Below are positions 23,463 to 28,127 of a stretch of 28,127 nucleotides of DNA, one piece after another. Every line of letters begins with the position of its first letter. Within the stretch, counting starts at the first letter, position 1. The position numbers were made by a program, and so were the translations under genes. The notes under the pieces are model-generated. The model saw only the letters and a program-made list of their open reading frames with translations, searched no databases and had not been told where the DNA came from. Source of the DNA: JBOGWA01 sp050693155 (GTDB lineage: Bacteria; Actinomycetota; UBA4738; CALAEC01); the NCBI GenBank assembly GCA_050693155.1, contig JBOGWA010000040.1, positions 1 through 28,127 on the forward strand, given 5' to 3'.

Positions 23463-25062
23463 GACTCCTCGGGGAGCCCGACCCCTCCTGCTGATCTTCG
23501 CGCTCGCTACGCTGGCAGGCTCGTGCACGCGAGTCTCGAGTGAGCTTCGGGAACCCTCGGCTGCGGAACCGACACCCGGGCTCACCGAATCGCCCTCCTC
23601 GGTCCGGATCGCCGTGGGGCCGATCGGCAGCCTGGATCCGGTGCGCCTGGATTCCTCGGACGCCCTCCTCATCGCGGCGCAGATGTTCGATGGCCTCGTC
23701 GACTACGAGCCCGAGACGCTTGCCGTTCGCCCAGCCGTCGCACGAAGCTGGCGGATGCTCGACGGAGGTCGAGCGTTCCGGTTCCGGCTAAGGCTCGGTG
23801 TGCGCTTCCACGACGGGACCCAGGTCCGAGCCCAAGACTTCGTCCGTGCCTGGAATCGCATCGCCGACCCCGCGTTCGCGTCACCCTACGCGTTCCTGCT
23901 GGAGCCGGTGTTGGGGTACCGCACCACACGATTCGGCGCCGAGGTCCGTCGCCTCAGTGGTCTGGCGGCCACGACCGAACGAACGCTCGACGTTCGCCTT
24001 CGCTACGCGTGGCCGGATTTCATCGCGCTGCTCGCGCACCCTGCTCTGTCGCCGGTCCCCGTGACGGCCGGGTTCCCCAGATACTCGGCTCGGCCCATCG
24101 GGAACGGCCCGTTCCGTCTCATCGAGGACGTGGGCGCGTCGGACGATGTGCGCCTGGAACGCTTCCCCGACTACTACGGAACCTCCCCGGAGGTGTCAAC
24201 CCTCACGTTTCAAGCGTTCGACAACCTGAACGAAGCGTGGCCGCAGTTCCTGGCCGAGCGGCTCGATGTCGCTCCGGCGCCCCCTGGACTCGTTTCCGAG
24301 GCCGCCGCCAGCTTTGGACGTCGAGGGATGGTCACGCTGTCTCACCTCTTGTATTGCGGCTTCAACCGGCGGCAAGCTCGACTCGCGGACGCGAGGCTCT
24401 CTCGTGCGGTCTCACTGGCGATCGATCGGGAACGACTCGTTGCCGGCGTCTACGGGCCGCTGGCGACTCCGGCAACGGGCATCGTGCCGCCGGGGATCCC
24501 CGGGGCTCGGGGCGACGCGTGCGGCCGCGACTGCGAGCATGCAATCGAGCGAGCGAGCGAGCTCGTCGAGACGCTTCCACGGGGCTCCCGGTCGTTTCAT
24601 CTCGACTATGCCGCGTCTCCCGTGGGGGACGAGATCGCGCTCGAGATTCGCCGACAACTCGCTGAGGTCGGCCTACGAGTTCGGCCACGGGCGCACGCGA
24701 GCCGTCGATTCTCGGAGCTCTTCCGCCGGAAGAAGCACGAGTTCTTCTGCCTGACTTGGGTCGCGGAGTATCCGCGACAGCAGGCCCTCCTCGAGCCCCT
24801 GCTGCTGGGGGAATCGGCCGACAATCGAACCGGGGTCGACCGGCCCGGTCTCAATCAGCTGCTGGCGGCGGCGCGCGAGGAGACGGACGCCGCGCGGCGC
24901 GAGGAGCGCTACGCCGAGATCGAGGAGCGGGCGATGCACGCGATGCCGGTTAGTCCTCTCGCGTGGTTCCGCTCTCGGTTGGTGGTCCGCCCGAGCCTGC
25001 AGGACTTCACGTTGACGCCGCTCGGCTGGTTTGATGTCGCTGCGCTCTCGACGAGTCCGTAG
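23443..25062 (+). CDS. Orphan family 5 solute-binding lipoprotein, first of a pair
   Basis: This is a probable extracellular receptor for peptides or similar solutes. The start is uncertain. The only signal-peptide-compatible start I see with a charged N-terminal part is TTG at 23443, overlapping secG by 20 nt. It gives MPGSGIRTPRGARPLLLIFA, then LATLAGSC, and 539 residues. ATG at 23263 would translate most of secG in another frame and is rejected. The body has the SBP_bac_5 pattern: IAVGPIGSLDPVRL, MFDGLVDYEPETL, RLGVRFHDGTQVRAQDFVRA, PIGNGPFRLIED, then SLAIDRERLVAGVYG and TGIVPPGIPG. No permease or ATPase is adjacent downstream. It overlaps the next gene. Confidence 0.82.
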   Translation: MPGSGIRTPRGARPLLLIFALATLAGSCTRVSSELREPSAAEPTPGLTESPSSVRIAVGPIGSLDPVRLDSSDALLIAAQMFDGLVDYEPETLAVRPAVARSWRMLDGGRAFRFRLRLGVRFHDGTQVRAQDFVRAWNRIADPAFASPYAFLLEPVLGYRTTRFGAEVRRLSGLAATTERTLDVRLRYAWPDFIALLAHPALSPVPVTAGFPRYSARPIGNGPFRLIEDVGASDDVRLERFPDYYGTSPEVSTLTFQAFDNLNEAWPQFLAERLDVAPAPPGLVSEAAASFGRRGMVTLSHLLYCGFNRRQARLADARLSRAVSLAIDRERLVAGVYGPLATPATGIVPPGIPGARGDACGRDCEHAIERASELVETLPRGSRSFHLDYAASPVGDEIALEIRRQLAEVGLRVRPRAHASRRFSELFRRKKHEFFCLTWVAEYPRQQALLEPLLLGESADNRTGVDRPGLNQLLAAAREETDAARREERYAEIEERAMHAMPVSPLAWFRSRLVVRPSLQDFTLTPLGWFDVAALSTSP

Positions 25063-26563
25063 GCTCCTCGGCGTCCTTGTGGTCGCCTCCCTCTCAGGAT
25101 CGTGCATTCAGGCGGTCCTCGAAGACGTCTCCCGTCCCGCCCCGCGAGGGACGCTGCGGATCGGCTACCCGGAGGAGCCGGTCTCGCTCGATCCGATCCG
25201 TGCCGTTTCACCCGCCGAGCGGGATCTTCTTCGTCCGCTTCTTCCGTCGTTCTTCCTGGTTACCCCCGAGCTCGCGTACGAGCCGTATCTGCTGGCCGAG
25301 GAGCCTACGGTCGAGGTCTCCGGGGACCGAATGGTGATTACGTTTCGCATCCGTGATGGTGCTCGGTGGAGCGACGGACGGCCGATCAGCGTACAGGACG
25401 TCCGCTTCACGTGGAAGGTCATGACCGACCCGAACCTGCCGGTTGCCGATCGTCACGGCTTCGAGTTCCTCCGGGGTGTCGAGCGAGAGTCGGATCGCAT
25501 CGGACGCCTCGTCATCAGTCCTCCCTATGCCGGATGGCGAGACCTCTTCTCGGCCGGTCGGTTCGTGTTGCCCGAACATGTCACGGAGTCCGATCCCGTG
25601 GGGAGCTGGGACCGCGGACCACCGGTGACTGCGGGGCCGTTTGTTGTCGATCGATGGCGTCGAGGCCTCGCGCTCGTACTCGAGCACGACCCGATGTTCT
25701 TCGGTCCGAACCCGCTGGCCGAACGCGTCCGTGTGTTGTTCGTTCCAGATGCGTCCACTGCGGTTGATCTTCTCGAACGCGAACGCCTGGATGCGCTTGC
25801 GCCGATGCTCGGTGTCGGTTGGGCGCATCAACTGATGGAGCTGCCGGGAGTCGTGACCGATCGCGCGACCGGTCCGTGGCTCGTCCACGCGGTCACGAAC
25901 CCGAACGCCGGGCTCGACGCCGGCATCCGCCGTCGAGTTGCGAACGCGATCGATCGCCGGCGATTCGCCGACGTGCTCGTCCGAGGCGACGGCCGACTTG
26001 CGAACTCCCTCCTCGCCCCGGGACAGATCGGATATGAGCCGGCCTGGCGTCGGTACCGGCCAAGGAAAGCGACGGTCCTTACGGGCGTCCCTCCAATCAC
26101 CCTCATCTATCCGCAGTCGGAACTGCTGATCCTTGCTGCCCGGTTCCTCCAGACGCAGCTTGGCCGGGCCGGGGTCGTCGTCGAGCTGATCGGTCTGGAC
26201 CCCAGCATGTTCTGGGGAGACTGGCTTCCACAGGGACGATTCGACGTCGCCCTCTGGGAGACGAGGAGCGGGGCCTTCCCGTGGCTCGATCGCTGGGTGG
26301 ACGACGGCGGGACGTCCCCCACCACGCGCTTCTCCGATCGGCGGGTCGATGCGCAGCTTGGCGACGCCGCGGAGGGAGCGGAGTACGACCCGACCGAGCT
26401 GGCCGCAGCGGAGCGGCGGCTGGCCCGCCTCGTGCCCCTCCTCCCGCTGTTCCAGCCCACAGCAACTGTTGCCGCGCGCGAGGGTGTGACGGGAATCCAG
26501 GCCAACGCCAGCGTCGACGGGACGTTCTGGAACGCTTGGAACTGGTCTCTCGGAGCGTCCTGA
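25034..26563 (+). CDS. Orphan family 5 solute-binding lipoprotein, second of a pair
   Basis: This is the second binding protein after secG. The ATG at 25034 is used; a TTG one codon earlier is possible. It overlaps the preceding gene by 29 nt, so translation is probably coupled. The 509-residue protein has a lipoprotein signal (RRVRRLLGVLVVASLSGSC). Family segments are LRIGYPEEPVSLDPIRAV, TFRIRDGARWSDGRPISVQD, VRFTWKVMTDPNLP, TAGPFVVDRWRRG and AIDRRRFADVLV. It ends with LVPLLPLFQPTATVAAREGV. It is only distantly similar to its neighbour, so this is not a recent tandem duplication. Its partner permease is unknown; importers 1 and 2 are the nearest candidates. Confidence 0.88.
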   Translation: MSLRSRRVRRLLGVLVVASLSGSCIQAVLEDVSRPAPRGTLRIGYPEEPVSLDPIRAVSPAERDLLRPLLPSFFLVTPELAYEPYLLAEEPTVEVSGDRMVITFRIRDGARWSDGRPISVQDVRFTWKVMTDPNLPVADRHGFEFLRGVERESDRIGRLVISPPYAGWRDLFSAGRFVLPEHVTESDPVGSWDRGPPVTAGPFVVDRWRRGLALVLEHDPMFFGPNPLAERVRVLFVPDASTAVDLLERERLDALAPMLGVGWAHQLMELPGVVTDRATGPWLVHAVTNPNAGLDAGIRRRVANAIDRRRFADVLVRGDGRLANSLLAPGQIGYEPAWRRYRPRKATVLTGVPPITLIYPQSELLILAARFLQTQLGRAGVVVELIGLDPSMFWGDWLPQGRFDVALWETRSGAFPWLDRWVDDGGTSPTTRFSDRRVDAQLGDAAEGAEYDPTELAAAERRLARLVPLLPLFQPTATVAAREGVTGIQANASVDGTFWNAWNWSLGAS

Positions 26564-26572
26564 GCCCCTGGC

Positions 26573-26578
26573 TATAAT
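26573..26578 (+). promoter_or_regulatory. -10 box of tRNA-Leu
   Basis: A perfect TATAAT lies 9 nt before the mature tRNA start, a normal distance for a tRNA promoter in which transcription begins a few bases upstream. No good -35 is visible at 16-18 nt. It begins 10 nt after the preceding stop codon. Confidence 0.6.
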
Positions 26579-26587
26579 CGCGTCCGC

Positions 26588-26674
<87 letters not shown>

Positions 26675-26873
26675 CGATCTACTTGCGGTTTCTCGGCGGT
26701 TTCCTGTTCGAGTGATTTCACCTCGGAGCCCCGCGTCTAACATCCGTCTACCCGCCAAGGAAGCGAGCAACACTGGCCGCCCCTGCGCGAGATGTAAGTC
26801 CTGAGTTACACTGACGTAGTTCTCGCGAGCGCGACCCGTTTCGCGCACGGTGTCAGGCAGCAAAAGGTAATCG
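26675..26873. other. Intergenic stretch between tRNA-Leu and the last gene
   Basis: This 199-nt stretch holds no open frame I would call. The only signals are a weak -10-like TACACT at 26807-26812, a palindrome CTCGCGAG at 26822-26829 and the AAAAGG site just before the next gene. I see no copy of the tRNA 3' end and no integrase. Confidence 0.4.
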
Positions 26874-28127
26874 ATGACGAAGCATGATCGGCCCGACTTC
26901 GACAAGCTCGAACGCCTCTTCACGGAGCATGAGCCTCCCGAACTGCGTGGGTACGTAGCCGGCGCTGGTGTTGGACGGCCGGCCCTCGCAGGCAGCAGCG
27001 TTCCGCCTCTGGGAGTGTCCCAGTTCGCCCCCAGCGGCAAGAACGGGTTGTTCGTTCCGACCGACGCGGCGGGCCCGGGCCCTATCGACTACATCGGAAC
27101 CTACGTCACCCTGGATCAGTACCTGGACATCGGGCTCCCGTACGAGGAGCTAGTCATGGAGCCGCTGATCGCGCACCTTGCCGCCGCGCACGACCGCGAA
27201 ACGATGCTCCTCAACCTGGCCCTGCTGAACCGGGTCGCTTCAGATCGTGAGCAGCTGGCGCAGTTGACTCGAGAGTTTCCAGCCATCCTGAAGGACGACG
27301 CACGGCACCGATTCGAGTCCCTTATGGGGTCGGACGGCGGCGGGGAGGGCCACCTGATCGTCGCCCGTCACCCGATCCTGGCAGCCATCCGATACCTCTT
27401 GACCCATCCTGCAGCAGGAGAGCCTCGCAACCAGTTCCCACCGATGGTTGCCGCCATCTTGTTCAGTCAGGCGGTCGCTATGACCTTGAACGCCGAGCGA
27501 GACGGCTCATCGGAAACGCTTGCGGGGCGGCCGGCCCTGCTGGCCCTAGAGGTGGTCCGGGCCAGCTTTCTCTACGAACACGAGGACAGATGGGCGACTA
27601 TCGATCGACTGGTCCGGCTGTGGAGACGCTTCGGGCCGGCCCTGAGCCGATCCAAGCTCCGCGGCGAGCCCGCCGCCCTCCTGGCGGAAGCCACAGGTCT
27701 TGACCTCGAGGAGATCCTTGGTTTGGGATTCGCCCTCCTCGCCCACAGCATGCAGTGGAAACCCGGGAAGCCCCCGTACCTCAAGGCCGACATGGGTTCC
27801 GGGATGCCGAAGGAGAAGATCGAAGCGTTCGTTTCGCTGATATCAGCGGATGCTGGACAGTTCGCGGCCGCGTTTCGAACTAGCGCCTCTCGGTTCGACT
27901 TCCTCGCCTTTCAGGAGAGACCAGTACTTCGAGCGACCCCGGGCCTGCTCGTCCTTGACGAGGCGTACCTCTGGGAGCGGGTGACAGCTGGCCTGTACTG
28001 GATCGTCCATGACCATGAGAAGGCGGGTGGTAGGAAGCGCCGTATTCGTTGGAATCAGGCCTACGGCGAGATGGTCGAGCTGATGGCAGAGAATCAGCTT
28101 GAGACGATGGCGCCACCTGTCCTGGGC
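26874..28127 (+). CDS. Unrecognised large protein, 3'-truncated by window
   Basis: The frame is open from ATG 26874 to the last base: 418 codons with no stop. AAAAGG lies about 7 nt before the ATG. The protein starts MTKHDRPDFDKLERLFTEHE. It is soluble with no signal peptide or membrane helix, mostly alpha-helical with many Leu/Ala helices, plus a Gly/Pro-rich segment at about residues 25-65. Near the window end are RPVLRATPGLLVLDEAYLWE and RVTAGLYWIVHDHEK, then a basic patch GGRKRRIRW. A similar segment precedes a nuclease-like C-terminal domain in some uncharacterised proteins I recall. I cannot verify this, and that part would lie outside the window. Codons such as CTA, ATA and ACT look a little more common here than upstream. 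No function is assigned. Confidence 0.75.
   Translation, partial: MTKHDRPDFDKLERLFTEHEPPELRGYVAGAGVGRPALAGSSVPPLGVSQFAPSGKNGLFVPTDAAGPGPIDYIGTYVTLDQYLDIGLPYEELVMEPLIAHLAAAHDRETMLLNLALLNRVASDREQLAQLTREFPAILKDDARHRFESLMGSDGGGEGHLIVARHPILAAIRYLLTHPAAGEPRNQFPPMVAAILFSQAVAMTLNAERDGSSETLAGRPALLALEVVRASFLYEHEDRWATIDRLVRLWRRFGPALSRSKLRGEPAALLAEATGLDLEEILGLGFALLAHSMQWKPGKPPYLKADMGSGMPKEKIEAFVSLISADAGQFAAAFRTSASRFDFLAFQERPVLRATPGLLVLDEAYLWERVTAGLYWIVHDHEKAGGRKRRIRWNQAYGEMVELMAENQLETMAPPVLG

Overview
The window is a stretch of high-GC bacterial chromosome, coded almost entirely on the + strand. The organism is most likely an actinobacterium (Actinomycetota), probably a lineage known mainly from environmental genomes. 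The reasons are the gene order uvrA-uvrC-rapZ-gap-pgk-tpiA-...-secG, the actinobacterial form of the RapZ P-loop (GLSGAGRS), the many GTG starts, and start codons placed about 6 nt behind a -10 box as in leaderless transcripts. I could not run a search, so the phylum call rests on gene order and motifs.

Layout. (1) 2-6915: nucleotide excision repair and RapZ. uvrA is cut by the window start. A lipoprotein with a sialidase-like repeat region and a type 1 copper domain follows, then uvrC, whose stop overlaps the rapZ start. (2) 6988-11244: a glycolytic run gap-pgk-tpiA plus an archaeal-type phosphoglycerate mutase (apgM). The yvcK and whiA genes that usually sit between rapZ and gap are absent. 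(3) 11254-17388: a complete oligopeptide/dipeptide ABC importer in the unusual order permease C, binding lipoprotein, permease B, ATPase D, ATPase F. (4) 17444-23220: a second complete importer in the usual order A-B-C-D-F. (5) 23235-26563: secG, normally next to tpiA, followed by two overlapping genes for family 5 solute-binding lipoproteins with no permeases of their own. (6) 26588-26674: a tRNA-Leu(GAG) gene behind a TATAAT box. (7) 26874-28127: a long unrecognised gene that runs off the window.

How the genes fit together. The importers would bring peptides or similar solutes into the cell: lipid-anchored binding proteins deliver them to a two-permease, two-ATPase complex. In both operons the binding-protein gene is followed by a hairpin and then a new -10 element just before permease B. 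This would let the binding protein be made in excess of the membrane complex. The two orphan binding proteins after secG could feed either importer. No CRISPR array, insertion sequence or rRNA was seen. No gene-free stretch exceeds 200 bases; the longest are 14164-14359 (hairpin, 40-bp tandem repeat, promoter) and 26675-26873 (little recognisable).
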